This document shows positions 24,243 through 33,677 of a stretch of DNA of 33,709 nucleotides, piece after piece. Source of the stretch: a bacterium (GTDB lineage Bacteria; Bacillota; Bacilli; Lactobacillales; Streptococcaceae); contig CAJNCJ010000018.1 of assembly GCA_905221235.1 (NCBI GenBank), positions 1 to 33,709 on the forward strand. Reading direction: 5' to 3'. A program made the translations under genes and the position numbers. Each line of letters opens with the position of its first letter. Within the stretch, counting starts at the first letter, position 1. Under the pieces are notes generated by a model. That model was not told the DNA's origin. It was given only the letters and a program-made list of their open reading frames with translations, and did no database searches.

Positions 24243-25760
24243 ATGAAAAAACGTCAAAGTGGTGTGTTGATGCACATCTCTTCTCTCCCAGGAGCCTACG
24301 GAATCGGATCATTTGGTAAAAGTGCTTACGACTTCGTTGATTTCTTGGTTCGTACCAAACAACGTTACTGGCAAATCCTTCCATTAGGAACAACTAGTTA
24401 CGGGGATTCTCCTTACCAATCTTTCTCAGCCTTCGCAGGAAACACTCATTTTATCGATTTGGATATCTTGGTGGAGCAAGGTTTGTTGGAAACAAGTGAC
24501 CTTGAAGGAGTTGACTTTGGTAGCGATGCGTCTGAAGTTGATTATGCTAAAATCTACTATGCACGCCGTCCTCTTTTAGAAAAAGCGGTGAAACGTTTCT
24601 TTGAAGTTGGAGATGTTAAAGATTTTGAGAAATTTGCTCAAGACAATCAATCATGGCTTGAGCTCTTTGCTGAGTATATGGCTATCAAAGAGCATTTTGA
24701 AAATCTTGCTTGGACAGAATGGCCAGATGCAGATGCGCGTGCTCGTAAAGCTTCAGCACTTGAAAGTTACCGTGAGCAATTGGCAGACAAGTTGGTTTAC
24801 CACCGTGTGACTCAATACTTCTTCTTCCAACAATGGTTGAAATTGAAAGCTTACGCTAACGACAACCACATCGAAATCGTTGGGGATATGCCAATCTACG
24901 TAGCGGAAGATTCAAGCGATATGTGGGCAAATCCACATCTCTTCAAGACAGATGTCAACGGTAAGGCAACTTGCATCGCAGGATGCCCACCAGATGAGTT
25001 TTCTGCAACTGGTCAGCTTTGGGGTAACCCAATCTATGACTGGGAAGCAATGGACAAAGATGGTTACAAATGGTGGATTGAACGCTTGCGTGAAAGCTTC
25101 AAAATCTACGACATCGTTCGTATCGACCACTTCCGTGGTTTCGAATCTTACTGGGAAATCCCTGCTGGTTCCGATACAGCAGCACCTGGTGAGTGGGTCA
25201 AAGGTCCTGGCTACAAGCTTTTTGCAGCCGTTAAGGAAGAACTTGGTGAGCTAAACATCATCGCTGAAGACCTTGGCTTCATGACAGATGAAGTTATTGA
25301 GTTGCGTGAACGTACTGGATTCCCAGGAATGAAGATTCTTCAATTTGCCTTCAACCCAGAAGACGAAAGTATCGATAGCCCACACTTGGCACCTGCTAAC
25401 TCAGTTATGTACACAGGAACACACGATAACAACACGGTCCTTGGTTGGTACCGTAACGAGATCGATGATGCGACTCGTGAGTACATGGCTCGCTACACGA
25501 ACCGTAAAGAATACGAAACAGTGCCACACGCTATGCTTCGTACAGTCTTTTCATCAGTTAGCTTCATGGCAATTGCAACTATGCAAGATTTGCTTGAATT
25601 GGATGAGACAGCTCGTATGAACTTCCCATCTACCCTTGGTGGAAACTGGTCTTGGCGTATGACTGAAGATCAATTGACACCAGCTGTCGAGGAAGGTTTG
25701 CTTGACTTGACAACAATCTATCGCCGAATTAATGAAAATTTGGTAGAATTAAAGAAATAA
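24243..25760 (+). CDS. malQ: 4-alpha-glucanotransferase (amylomaltase)
   Basis: A 505-residue GH77 enzyme that transfers glucan chains between maltodextrins and releases glucose, in the cytosol; known as MalM in pneumococcus. The three GH77 acidic residues are seen as D295 (RIDHFRG), E342 (IAEDLG) and D395 (GTHDNNT). The N-terminal [12 protein letters not shown] and [14 protein letters not shown] are signature regions. ATG 24243 is chosen over the in-frame GTG 24234 because GAGGTG stands 7 nt before it. glgP follows 25 nt later in the same operon. Codon use predicts high expression. Confidence 0.97.
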   Translation: MKKRQSGVLMHISSLPGAYGIGSFGKSAYDFVDFLVRTKQRYWQILPLGTTSYGDSPYQSFSAFAGNTHFIDLDILVEQGLLETSDLEGVDFGSDASEVDYAKIYYARRPLLEKAVKRFFEVGDVKDFEKFAQDNQSWLELFAEYMAIKEHFENLAWTEWPDADARARKASALESYREQLADKLVYHRVTQYFFFQQWLKLKAYANDNHIEIVGDMPIYVAEDSSDMWANPHLFKTDVNGKATCIAGCPPDEFSATGQLWGNPIYDWEAMDKDGYKWWIERLRESFKIYDIVRIDHFRGFESYWEIPAGSDTAAPGEWVKGPGYKLFAAVKEELGELNIIAEDLGFMTDEVIELRERTGFPGMKILQFAFNPEDESIDSPHLAPANSVMYTGTHDNNTVLGWYRNEIDDATREYMARYTNRKEYETVPHAMLRTVFSSVSFMAIATMQDLLELDETARMNFPSTLGGNWSWRMTEDQLTPAVEEGLLDLTTIYRRINENLVELKK

Positions 25761-25785
25761 TACAATATCAGGAGACACCTTAAAC

Positions 25786-28044
25786 ATGTTATCACTAAAA
25801 GAATTTGTACAAAATCGTTACAATAAAACTATTGCAGAATGTAGCAATGAAGAGCTTTACCTTGCTCTTCTTAACTACAGCAAGCTTGCAAGCAGCCAAA
25901 AACCAGTCAACACTGGTAAAAAGAAAGTTTACTACATCTCAGCTGAGTTCTTGATTGGTAAACTTTTGTCAAACAACTTGATTAACCTTGGTCTTTACGA
26001 CGATGTTAAAAAAGAACTTGCTGCTGCAGGTAAAGACTTGATCGAAGTTGAAGAAGTTGAATTGGAACCATCTCTTGGTAATGGTGGTTTGGGACGTTTG
26101 GCTGCCTGCTTTATCGACTCAATTGCGACTCTTGGTTTGAATGGTGACGGTGTTGGTCTTAACTACCACTTTGGTCTTTTCCAACAAGTTCTTAAAAACA
26201 ATCAACAAGAAACAATTCCAAATGCATGGTTGACAGAGCAAAACTGGTTGGTTCGCTCAAGCCGTAGCTACCAAGTACCATTTGCAGACTTTACTTTGAC
26301 ATCAACTCTTTACGATATTGATGTTACTGGTTATGAAACAGCAACTAAAAACCGCTTGCGTTTGTTTGACTTGGATTCAGTTGATTCTTCTATTATTAAA
26401 GATGGTATCAACTTTGACAAGACAGATATCGCTCGCAACTTGACTCTCTTCCTTTACCCAGATGATAGTGACCGTCAAGGTGAATTGCTCCGTATCTTCC
26501 AACAATACTTCATGGTTTCAAACGGTGCGCAATTGATCATCGACGAAGCAATCGAAAAAGGAAGCAACTTGCATGACCTTGCTGACTACGCTGTTGTACA
26601 AATCAACGATACTCACCCATCAATGGTTATCCCTGAATTGATTCGTCTTTTGACTGCACGTGGTATCGAGCTTGACGAAGCAATCTCAATCGTTCGTAGC
26701 ATGACTGCCTACACTAACCACACAATCCTTGCTGAAGCCCTTGAAAAATGGCCTCTTGAATTCTTGCAAGAAGTGGTTCCTCACTTGGTACCAATCATCG
26801 AAGAATTGGACCGTCGCGTGAAAGCAGAATACAAAGATCCAGCTGTTCAAATTATCGATGAGAACGGACGTGTTCACATGGCTCACATGGATATCCACTA
26901 CGGATACAGCGTTAACGGGGTTGCAGCACTTCACACTGAAATCTTGAAAAATTCTGAGTTGAAAGCCTTCTACGACCTTTACCCAGAAAAATTCAACAAC
27001 AAAACAAACGGTATCACTTTCCGTCGTTGGCTCATGCATGCTAACCCAAGATTGTCTCACTACTTGGATGAGATTCTTGGAGAAGGTTGGCACCATGAAG
27101 CAGATGAGCTTGAAAAACTCTTGTCTTATGAAGACAAAGCAGCTGTCAAAGAAAAATTGGAAAGCATCAAGGCTCACAACAAACGTAAATTGGCTCGTCA
27201 CTTGAAAGAACACCAAGGTGTGGAAATCAATCCAAACTCTATCTTTGATATCCAAATCAAACGTCTTCACGAGTACAAACGCCAACAAATGAACGCTTTG
27301 TACGTAATCCACAAATACCTTGACATCAAAGCTGGCAACATTCCTGCTCGTCCAATCACAATCTTCTTTGGTGGTAAAGCAGCTCCAGCCTACACAATCG
27401 CTCAAGACATTATTCACTTGATCCTTTGCATGTCAGAAGTTATTGCTAACGATCCAGCAGTAGCTCCACACTTGCAAGTGGTTATGGTTGAAAACTACAA
27501 TGTTACTGCAGCAAGCTTCCTTATCCCAGCATGTGATATCTCAGAACAAATCTCACTTGCTTCTAAAGAAGCTTCAGGTACTGGTAACATGAAATTCATG
27601 TTGAACGGAGCTTTGACTCTTGGTACTATGGACGGTGCTAACGTGGAAATCGCTGAGTTGGTTGGCGATGAAAACATCTACATCTTTGGTGAAGATTCAG
27701 AAACTGTTATCGACCTTTACGCAAGAGCAGCTTACAAATCAAGCGAATTCTACGCTCGTGAAGCTATCAAACCATTGGTTGACTTCATCGTTAGCGATGC
27801 AGTTCTTGCAGCTGGAAACAAAGAGCGTTTGGAACGTCTTTACAATGAATTGATTAACAAAGACTGGTTCATGACTCTTCTTGACTTGGAAGATTACATC
27901 AAAGTGAAAGAGCAAATGCTTGCTGACTACGAAGATCGTGACGCATGGTTGGATAAAGTCATCGTTAACATTTCTAAAGCAGGATTCTTCTCATCTGACC
28001 GTACAATCGCTCAGTATAACGAAGATATCTGGCACTTGAACTAA
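25786..28044 (+). CDS. glgP: Maltodextrin (glycogen) phosphorylase
   Basis: A 752-residue GT35 phosphorylase that uses phosphate to release glucose-1-phosphate from maltodextrin ends; called MalP in pneumococcus. The pyridoxal phosphate lysine is K603 in [21 protein letters not shown]. Other landmarks are [14 protein letters not shown] near the active site and NGITFRRWL. Length is that of compact bacterial phosphorylases without an N-terminal regulatory extension. It follows malQ by 25 nt with CAGGAG before the ATG, and a strong terminator follows. Together MalQ and MalP convert imported maltodextrin to glucose and glucose-1-phosphate. Confidence 0.97.
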   Translation: MLSLKEFVQNRYNKTIAECSNEELYLALLNYSKLASSQKPVNTGKKKVYYISAEFLIGKLLSNNLINLGLYDDVKKELAAAGKDLIEVEEVELEPSLGNGGLGRLAACFIDSIATLGLNGDGVGLNYHFGLFQQVLKNNQQETIPNAWLTEQNWLVRSSRSYQVPFADFTLTSTLYDIDVTGYETATKNRLRLFDLDSVDSSIIKDGINFDKTDIARNLTLFLYPDDSDRQGELLRIFQQYFMVSNGAQLIIDEAIEKGSNLHDLADYAVVQINDTHPSMVIPELIRLLTARGIELDEAISIVRSMTAYTNHTILAEALEKWPLEFLQEVVPHLVPIIEELDRRVKAEYKDPAVQIIDENGRVHMAHMDIHYGYSVNGVAALHTEILKNSELKAFYDLYPEKFNNKTNGITFRRWLMHANPRLSHYLDEILGEGWHHEADELEKLLSYEDKAAVKEKLESIKAHNKRKLARHLKEHQGVEINPNSIFDIQIKRLHEYKRQQMNALYVIHKYLDIKAGNIPARPITIFFGGKAAPAYTIAQDIIHLILCMSEVIANDPAVAPHLQVVMVENYNVTAASFLIPACDISEQISLASKEASGTGNMKFMLNGALTLGTMDGANVEIAELVGDENIYIFGEDSETVIDLYARAAYKSSEFYAREAIKPLVDFIVSDAVLAAGNKERLERLYNELINKDWFMTLLDLEDYIKVKEQMLADYEDRDAWLDKVIVNISKAGFFSSDRTIAQYNEDIWHLN

Positions 28045-28072
28045 GATACAAATTTATACGAATAAGATTTGT

Positions 28073-28105
28073 AAAAAGCGAATTTCGATTGAAATTCGCT
28101 TTTTT
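28073..28105 (+). terminator. malQ-glgP terminator
   Basis: AAAAAGCGAATTTC (28073-28086) pairs with GAAATTCGCTTTTT (28091-28104) around GATT; a T run follows. Confidence 0.92.
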
Positions 28106-28221
28106 AAATGCTGTGGATTTGGCTCAATCTTGTCTTAAAAGAAGAGAAATCATAGACGAATTGAAGGTTTAACACTCTCTTTCAACCTCATGTTTCTTTG
28201 TAGTTGATTACCTCATAGTCC

Positions 28222-28250
28222 TTGTATTCGCTTACATAAAGTATTATAAT
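28222..28250 (+). promoter_or_regulatory. Promoter of the small membrane-protein genes
   Basis: TTGTAT (28222-28227), 17 bp, TATAAT (28245-28250). The gene starts 26 bp downstream with GAAAGAAGG before it. Confidence 0.75.
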
Positions 28251-28276
28251 ATAATTGTAGGAAAGAAGGTGTTTTT

Positions 28277-28483
28277 ATGTGGAAAAAATATTTTTCAAAA
28301 TATAAATGGACTGATTTATTTTGGATTTTATTTGTTATTTTGACCTGCCTCTATATTGGTAACCATGATTTGTTTTCTCTTAATCATCAAGAAATCTCTT
28401 TTCGTGGTAGTTTCTGGGGATTTGTACTTGCCTTATTTCACTTGCTATTTATTGATAAGTTTGTTATTTCGAATCGAAAATAA
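28277..28483 (+). CDS. Small membrane protein of unknown function
   Basis: A 68-residue protein with two hydrophobic helices (about residues 12-28, DLFWILFVILTCLYIG, and 45-62, GSFWGFVLALFHLLFID), a basic N-terminus and a basic tail (ISNRK). I do not recognise the family. It has its own promoter and a GAAGG ribosome site. A second small hydrophobic gene starts 55 bp downstream, with no terminator between, so the two are likely co-transcribed. Confidence 0.7.
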   Translation: MWKKYFSKYKWTDLFWILFVILTCLYIGNHDLFSLNHQEISFRGSFWGFVLALFHLLFIDKFVISNRK

Positions 28484-28538
28484 AGATGAGGTATATGCCT
28501 GACTGCCCACTGTTAGGATTGATTTTGGAGGAAAGATT

Positions 28539-28709
28539 TTGTCTCTATTATTTATTGCTTTAAATTTATTTATTTTGTACAAGATTTATTCTTTGAGACG
28601 GGAGAAATCGAAATACTTGATTTATACGGCCTATATCATATTTGGGGTAAATGTACTATATGGTATTCAATGGTTATTAAGAGAACTGATTTCAACTAAT
28701 TCCCCTTAA
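28539..28709 (+). CDS. Very small membrane protein (TTG start)
   Basis: An open frame of 56 codons starts at TTG 28539, 6 nt after a strong GGAGG at 28528-28532, and ends at TAA just before a terminator. The product has a hydrophobic N-terminal helix (about residues 2-14, SLLFIALNLFILY), a charged turn (LRREKSK) and a second hydrophobic helix (about 27-46, LIYTAYIIFGVNVLYGIQWL). The layout copies the preceding gene (two helices, small size). No ATG or GTG start exists in frame. I do not recognise the family. The ribosome site, terminator and membrane pattern support a real gene. Confidence 0.6.
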   Translation: MSLLFIALNLFILYKIYSLRREKSKYLIYTAYIIFGVNVLYGIQWLLRELISTNSP

Positions 28710-28726
28710 TGTGTATGGAAACTATA

Positions 28727-28777
28727 ACAAAACGCATAAGATTAAGGTTTTGAGCACCTGTTCTTATGCGTTTTTGT
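28727..28777. terminator. Bidirectional terminator before rlmA
   Basis: ACAAAACGCATAAG (28727-28740) pairs with CTTATGCGTTTTTGT (28763-28777), with a 22-nt loop. T-rich tails on both strands suit the convergent small-protein genes and rlmA. Confidence 0.8.
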
Positions 28778-28823
28778 AATATTGAGGATTTTCAGTAAGT
28801 TTTCTACCTTTGCGAAGTCTAGT

Positions 28824-29672
28824 TTAGAATGCTTTCCCAACCAGAATCTCCGCTTCAATGGTAATCTCTGTCAGTTGGCTCCAGTCAATCTTAGTCTGGT
28901 CAACGTGAAAGAGGAGAGGAGTCATGCTGAGTAGGACTTGGAGCTGCTCTGCTGTGATAGTCTTAGTCAGAGAGGCAGTTTGACTAGATAGGATGGTAAA
29001 GTGTTCCTGGAAATGCTCCTTGATATCTTGATTAGAATAATCCTTGTTTGTCAGCTGGTCTTGTACCCTTTGACGGATTTCCTTGAGGTGATTTTTAGTT
29101 GGAATAACCTTTATCAAGATACCGTCTTTGGATAAAACGCGACGAAATTCTCCATAGTTGGCAGGTGAGAAGATATCAAGCAGGATATCCATGCTGGCGT
29201 CTTTTATAGGAAGACGAGCCAAGTCGCCAACGAACCAGTTGACTGCCCAGTTTGGTTCACTCTTGGCAGCGATTTGGACTGAATCTTTGGAGATATCAAA
29301 TGCATAGAAGGTTTTTTCAGGGTGACTTTCTTGGAGTTTGCGAGAGTAGAAACCTTCGCCACAGCCGATATCCAAGATTGTTGTGGCATTTTCTGAGCTT
29401 GCAAGCAAGTCGGATACAGCATCTAAGATAGCTTGGTAAAAGCCGGCTTCTAGGATTTGTTGGCGGTTTTGAAAATTTTCCTTGTCATAGTTGGCAGATT
29501 GCTTGATTTGAGGTGCCAGATTGACATAGCCAAATTTAGCCAAGTCAAAAGAATGGCGGTTGCTACATTTGAGACTAGTCTCTACCAGAGTCAGATTTTC
29601 TTGGCAGATAGGACAGGCAAAGGCAGTCGCAGAAGCGAAGCGCTGAAGTTTGGGTTTGAGATTTGTATTCAT
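28824..29672 (-). CDS. rlmA: 23S rRNA (guanine-N1) methyltransferase, RlmA(II) type
   Basis: A 282-residue protein with an N-terminal zinc finger (C20, C23, C36, H40: CPIC and CSNRH) and a class I SAM-dependent methyltransferase core starting TILDIGCGEGFYS (about 98-110). In Gram-positive bacteria RlmA(II) methylates G748 in hairpin 35 of 23S rRNA, at the macrolide/ketolide exit-tunnel site; its loss alters telithromycin response in pneumococcus. The start has no ribosome site. A good promoter lies so close that the mRNA would begin at the AUG itself. Confidence 0.92.
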   Translation of the reverse strand: MNTNLKPKLQRFASATAFACPICQENLTLVETSLKCSNRHSFDLAKFGYVNLAPQIKQSANYDKENFQNRQQILEAGFYQAILDAVSDLLASSENATTILDIGCGEGFYSRKLQESHPEKTFYAFDISKDSVQIAAKSEPNWAVNWFVGDLARLPIKDASMDILLDIFSPANYGEFRRVLSKDGILIKVIPTKNHLKEIRQRVQDQLTNKDYSNQDIKEHFQEHFTILSSQTASLTKTITAEQLQVLLSMTPLLFHVDQTKIDWSQLTEITIEAEILVGKAF

Positions 29673-29678
29673 AGTTTA

Positions 29679-29707
29679 AGTGTATCAAAAGAGGCAAGTG
29701 AAAGCAA
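29679..29707 (-). promoter_or_regulatory. rlmA promoter, apparently leaderless
   Basis: Minus strand TTGCTT (29702-29707), 17 bp, TACACT (29679-29684) with extended TGA. The A of the rlmA ATG (29672) is the seventh base after the -10, the usual start position. Confidence 0.65.
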
Positions 29708-29773
29708 CTTTAGGAGTAAGTAGATGGGAGATTCAGTAGAAATAAAACTAATTCTCCAATTTATAAAATGAAA

Positions 29774-29802
29774 TTGCTTTTATATCTAAATTGCTATATA
29801 AT
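29774..29802 (+). promoter_or_regulatory. Promoter of the DUF6110-like/P-type ATPase operon
   Basis: TTGCTT (29774-29779), 17 bp, TATAAT (29797-29802). Confidence 0.8.
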
Positions 29803-29823
29803 AATGATAAGGAGGAAATAAGT

Positions 29824-30099
29824 ATGTTAAAAGAAGTACTAACCGTTGCAAAAGTTGCGAAAAAATCATCACTCTTTTTGGGTGGTGTCGCATTTGGTAC
29901 CCTTGGTTTGAAAATCTTAGCAAGTAAGGAAGCTAAAAAAGGTTATTCTAAAGCTTTGGCTAAGGCTTACAAGTTGAAAGACGAGCTAGATGCATCTGTT
30001 TCTGTTGTGAAACAACATGGAGACGATGTTTTGCAAGATGCTAAATATTTGTATGAGCAAGAGAAAAAAGAAGAGCAATTAGATAGCCTAGGAGAATAA
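29824..30099 (+). CDS. DUF6110-like small protein, partner of the P-type ATPase
   Basis: A 91-residue protein with a hydrophobic N-terminal helix (about residues 15-31, SSLFLGGVAFGTLGLKIL) that could anchor it to the membrane. A charged helical remainder follows (32-91: KEAKKGYSKALAKAYKLKDELDASV, then a Glu/Lys-rich tail). It resembles small proteins of the DUF6110 type seen beside P1B ATPases; that assignment is from memory. ATG 29824 is chosen for the AAGGAGGAAA site. One base separates its stop from the ATPase start, so the two are coupled and probably work together, for example in metal delivery. Confidence 0.75.
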   Translation: MLKEVLTVAKVAKKSSLFLGGVAFGTLGLKILASKEAKKGYSKALAKAYKLKDELDASVSVVKQHGDDVLQDAKYLYEQEKKEEQLDSLGE

Positions 30100-30100
30100 T

Positions 30101-32164
30101 ATGTCTTTTAAAGTGCTATATAGAGGATATCAACATATCCGCCTATCATCTTCTTTTTCGCTTACCTTGGATATTCAAGACTATCTTCGTTCCTTGGCGA
30201 GAGATGAGAAGGGAATTGAGTCTATCCAGTTTTACATGGATCAACAGCACTTTACCCTACGTATAAAAGAAGGCTTCTCTGTATTAGACAATGCAGAAGC
30301 CTTTTTAAAAAGAATTGATAAAGGGAAAGTTTCTGAGTTGATGACTCTTCCTGTTCGTAGAGAAGAGAGTGCCTATTCTATCGTTTCAGGTGCAGCGATT
30401 AAGCGTGTGCTTTTTCGTAGTCTTGTGCCGTCTCCTATTCGCTATATATGGACTTGTTATCAGGCTTTTGGATATGTTAAAGAAGCCTATCAAACACTGG
30501 CGCGTAAGGAACTAACGATGGAAGTCTTGGACTGTTCGGCTATTTTATTGTCTTTGTTTATGAACCAATCCAAGACTGCCAGCAACATCATGTTTATGCT
30601 TGATTTGGGGAATCATTTAGATCAGTGGTCCTTGAAAAAAACTGCAACAGATTTAGAACAGAGTCTTCTTGCAAAAGAGAGCGATGTATTCTTAGTACAG
30701 GGCGATACGGTCGTTAGTATCAAGAGTTCCGATGTTCAAATAGGAGATGTCTTGGTCCTATCTCAAGGAAATGAAATTCTGTTTGATGGACAAGTAGTTT
30801 CAGGTTTAGGTATGGTCAACGAAAGTTCCTTGACGGGAGAGAGTTTTCCAGTTGAAAAAAGAGAGTCTGATTTGGTTTGTGCAAACACAGTCTTGGAGAC
30901 TGGGGAGCTACGCATTCGTGTAACCGATAATCAGATGAACAGCCGTATTTTACAGCTGATTGAGTTGATGAAGAAATCTGAAGAAAATAAGAAAACGAAA
31001 CAACGCTATTTCATCAAGATGGCGGACAAGGTCGTCAAATATAATTTCTTGGGGGCTGGTCTGACTTACTTATTAACAGGTTCTTTTTCTAAGGCTATTT
31101 CATTCCTATTGGTTGATTTCTCCTGCGCTTTGAAAATCTCTACTCCTGTAGCTTATTTGACAGCTATTAAGGAGGGATTGAATCGTGAGATGGTAATTAA
31201 GGATGGAGATGTTCTAGAGAAATATCTGGAAGTTGATACTTTCTTGTTTGATAAGACAGGAACAATCACAACTAGCTATCCTATAGTTGAAAAGGTGTTA
31301 CCTTTTGGGGACTATAGCGAGGAAGATATTCTCAGAATCAGTGCCTGTCTTGAGGAACACATTTATCATCCTATTGCTAATGCCATTGTCAAGCAAGCTG
31401 AGATAGAGGGGATTGAACATGAGGAAATGCATGGGAAACTCCAATATATCGCAAGTAAGGGGATCAAATCTCATATAGATGGGGAACCAGTTCTTATTGG
31501 AAATTATGTCTTGATGCAGGATGAGCAGATTCATATCAGTTTGGAGCAACATGCTTTAATTGAAGAGTACAAGAGTCACTACAATCTCTTATTCTTGGCT
31601 TATCAGAATGAATTGATTGGAATGTTCTGCATTCATACTCCTTTGAGAAAAGAAGCAAAAGCAGCCTTGGAGAAACTTAAGGCACAAGGGAAAAAATTGA
31701 TTCTGGCCACAGGGGACACCTTGGTTAGAACAGAGGAATTAGTCAAAGATTTGCCCTTTGATCAGGTCTATACAGACTTGAAACCTGATGGGAAATTTGA
31801 GTTAGTAGAGGAACTGCAGAAAGCAGGTCACACTATTTTGATGGTTGGAGATGGATTGAATGACTCAGCGGCTCTAACTCTATCAGATATCGGTGTGGTG
31901 ATGAATGAGAGTGCAGATATTTCTAAGCAGATGAGCGATATCTTATTGTTAGATAATCGCTTGGATTTCTTCCAAGAGTTGGATTGGCTATCATCATCTT
32001 TGCAAATACTCATCAAGAAGAATATTCAAGATACCGTTGTCGTAAATAGTAGTTTGATTGGCTTTGGCTTGTTTAATTGGCTCAGTCCTTCAAATCTCTC
32101 TATCTTACATAATCTAACAACCTTGCGCATTGTCTTGCGTAGTCTGTCTATTAAAAATAGATAG
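30101..32164 (+). CDS. P1B-type (heavy-metal) P-type ATPase with non-canonical membrane motif
   Basis: A 687-residue P-type ATPase. The actuator TGES lies at 245-248, the phosphorylation site DKTGTIT at D384, the P1B-typical HP at H423-P424 and the hinge GDGLNDS at 583-589. The N-terminus (1-100) lacks a GMxCxxC metal site. In the transmembrane metal motif the usual CPC is replaced: DFSCALKISTP puts FSC where CPC is expected (C342 is the only cysteine). The ion is therefore not predictable; copper-type CPC chemistry is unlikely. It follows a DUF6110-like gene and ends at a terminator shared with tyrS. Confidence 0.9.
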   Translation: MSFKVLYRGYQHIRLSSSFSLTLDIQDYLRSLARDEKGIESIQFYMDQQHFTLRIKEGFSVLDNAEAFLKRIDKGKVSELMTLPVRREESAYSIVSGAAIKRVLFRSLVPSPIRYIWTCYQAFGYVKEAYQTLARKELTMEVLDCSAILLSLFMNQSKTASNIMFMLDLGNHLDQWSLKKTATDLEQSLLAKESDVFLVQGDTVVSIKSSDVQIGDVLVLSQGNEILFDGQVVSGLGMVNESSLTGESFPVEKRESDLVCANTVLETGELRIRVTDNQMNSRILQLIELMKKSEENKKTKQRYFIKMADKVVKYNFLGAGLTYLLTGSFSKAISFLLVDFSCALKISTPVAYLTAIKEGLNREMVIKDGDVLEKYLEVDTFLFDKTGTITTSYPIVEKVLPFGDYSEEDILRISACLEEHIYHPIANAIVKQAEIEGIEHEEMHGKLQYIASKGIKSHIDGEPVLIGNYVLMQDEQIHISLEQHALIEEYKSHYNLLFLAYQNELIGMFCIHTPLRKEAKAALEKLKAQGKKLILATGDTLVRTEELVKDLPFDQVYTDLKPDGKFELVEELQKAGHTILMVGDGLNDSAALTLSDIGVVMNESADISKQMSDILLLDNRLDFFQELDWLSSSLQILIKKNIQDTVVVNSSLIGFGLFNWLSPSNLSILHNLTTLRIVLRSLSIKNR

Positions 32165-32182
32165 ATGAGAGTTATTAACAGC

Positions 32183-32220
32183 AAAAAGGAGTTACCTTTC
32201 TCGAGGTTAACTCCTTTGTT
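32183..32220. terminator. Bidirectional terminator (P-type ATPase and tyrS)
   Basis: AAAGGAGTTA-CCT (from 32183) pairs with AGG-TTAACTCCTTT (one bulge, 6-nt loop), with T-rich ends on both strands. Confidence 0.8.
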
Positions 32221-32241
32221 TATAGATAAATGTTGAACAGT

Positions 32242-33498
32242 TTAGTAAGTCAATACAAAGTATTTTTTCTTACCACGACGGATAACAGTCAGTTCGTTTT
32301 CTAACTTATCTGCGTCACTCAAGACATAGTCAAGGTCTTGGATACGATCGCCGTTTACGTAGATAGCTCCGTTTTGGACGTCTTCACGGGCTTGGCGTTT
32401 TGAGTTAACCACACCAGATGACACCAGCAGTTCCACGATATTGTGGTTTTCGTCTGCTTGAACTTGGTAGTTTGGCACTCCACGAAGTCCTTGTTTGAGT
32501 TCTTTGACAGAAAGGTTTTTGATGTTTCCTGCAAAGAGTTGCTCAGTGATGTTAAGGGCTTCTTTGTAGGCTTCTTCTCCGTGAACAAGAGTGACGACTT
32601 CACGAGCCAAGACTTTTTGTGCCAAGCGTTCGTGTGGAGCTGCTTCAAACTGTTTGCGGATGTCTTCAATCTCATCAAGTGACAAGAAAGTAAAGATTTT
32701 CAAGAAGCGAACAGCGTCAGCGTCCATCACATTCATCCAGAATTGGTACATTTCGTATGGCGAAGTCTTTTCAGGATTGAGCCAGACTGCGTTTCCTTCT
32801 GATTTACCAAATTTCTTACCAGTTGCATCTGTAATCAATGGAACAGTGATAACGTGCCCAGTTTTGTCAGCCTTACGACGAAGCAATTCGGTACCAGCTG
32901 TCATATTTCCCCACTGGTCAGAACCACCGATTTGAAGCGTTACATTGTGGTCTTGGTTAAGGACGAAGAAGTCGTAGCCTTGCATGATTTGGTAAGCAAA
33001 CTCAGTGTAAGAAATTCCTGTTTCGATCCGTTTTTTAACAGATTCTTTACTCATCATGTAGTTGACAGTGAAGTATTTTCCGATATCACGGAGGAAGTCA
33101 ATGAAGCTGATGCTGCCAAACCAGTCGTAGTTGTTGACCATGACAGCTTTATTTTCGCCATTTTCAAAGTCAAGAAAACGAGAAAGTTGTCCTTGGATAG
33201 ACTTGACCCAGCCATCTACTGTGTCTTTTGTTTGGAGACTACGCTCAGCATCTTTGAAGGACGGATCTCCGATGAGACCTGTAGCACCGCCAACGAGCGC
33301 ATAAGGTTTGTGACCTGCTAGCTGCAAGCGACGACTTGTCAAGATTGCGACAAGGTGGCCTAGGTGAAGGCTGTCAGCAGTTGGATCGTAGCCAGTATAA
33401 TAAGAAACTTGACCTTCTTCTAGGGCTTTACGCAAAGCTTCTTCATCAGTCGTTTGAAAAATCAAACCACGCTCTTTTAGCTCATCAAAAATGTGCAT
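32242..33498 (-). CDS. tyrS: Tyrosyl-tRNA synthetase
   Basis: A 418-residue class I synthetase that charges tRNA-Tyr in the cytosol. The HIGH motif is HLGH (45-48, in [11 protein letters not shown]), the tyrosine pocket lies around GYDPT and YQIMQGYDF, and the KMSKS-like loop is KFGKS (229-233). The C-terminal S4-type RNA-binding domain (about 350-415, [21 protein letters not shown]) is complete. AAGGAG precedes the ATG. The upstream space is about 40 bp to the promoter, too short for a T-box leader. The inverted 78-bp repeat lies about 100 bp upstream. Confidence 0.97.
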   Translation of the reverse strand: MHIFDELKERGLIFQTTDEEALRKALEEGQVSYYTGYDPTADSLHLGHLVAILTSRRLQLAGHKPYALVGGATGLIGDPSFKDAERSLQTKDTVDGWVKSIQGQLSRFLDFENGENKAVMVNNYDWFGSISFIDFLRDIGKYFTVNYMMSKESVKKRIETGISYTEFAYQIMQGYDFFVLNQDHNVTLQIGGSDQWGNMTAGTELLRRKADKTGHVITVPLITDATGKKFGKSEGNAVWLNPEKTSPYEMYQFWMNVMDADAVRFLKIFTFLSLDEIEDIRKQFEAAPHERLAQKVLAREVVTLVHGEEAYKEALNITEQLFAGNIKNLSVKELKQGLRGVPNYQVQADENHNIVELLVSSGVVNSKRQAREDVQNGAIYVNGDRIQDLDYVLSDADKLENELTVIRRGKKKYFVLTY

Positions 33499-33535
33499 GT
33501 GTCTTTTCTCCTTTTTAAAATTATTGTTTCTAACT

Positions 33536-33564
33536 ATTGTATCACAAACTTGGGCAATAGCCTA
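33536..33564 (-). promoter_or_regulatory. tyrS promoter
   Basis: Minus strand TACAAT (33536-33541) with extended TGA; the 17-bp-spaced -35 (TAGGCT) is weak. Confidence 0.6.
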
Positions 33565-33599
33565 GCAGAATAGGGAAGAAAGTGGCTATTTTATTGAAA

Positions 33600-33677
33600 G
33601 GGTAACTTCTCAAAGTAACTTCCACTTGCCCAACCAAAGTGGAAATTAGTCTAAAACGGATTTTTATGGTGGAATTA
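33600..33677 (-). repeat. 78-bp repeat, right copy
   Basis: Reverse complement of bases 1-78 with two differences in the hairpin loop (TG here where the left copy has CA). The stem-forming bases are identical. It lies upstream of tyrS; the 32 bp to its right do not match the left side of the window as far as can be seen. Confidence 0.9.

Noticed and set aside
26686..27417. Long minus-strand frame (243 codons) inside glgP
   Set aside because: Lies fully antisense to a clear, highly codon-biased phosphorylase gene; no ribosome site and composition is a by-product of that bias.
28106..28221. Small frame from ATG 28109 after glgP
   Set aside because: Only 15 codons, no ribosome site and inside the region right after a terminator.
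32854..33321. Plus-strand frame of 155 codons over tyrS
   Set aside because: Antisense to the tyrS catalytic domain, with no promoter or ribosome site.
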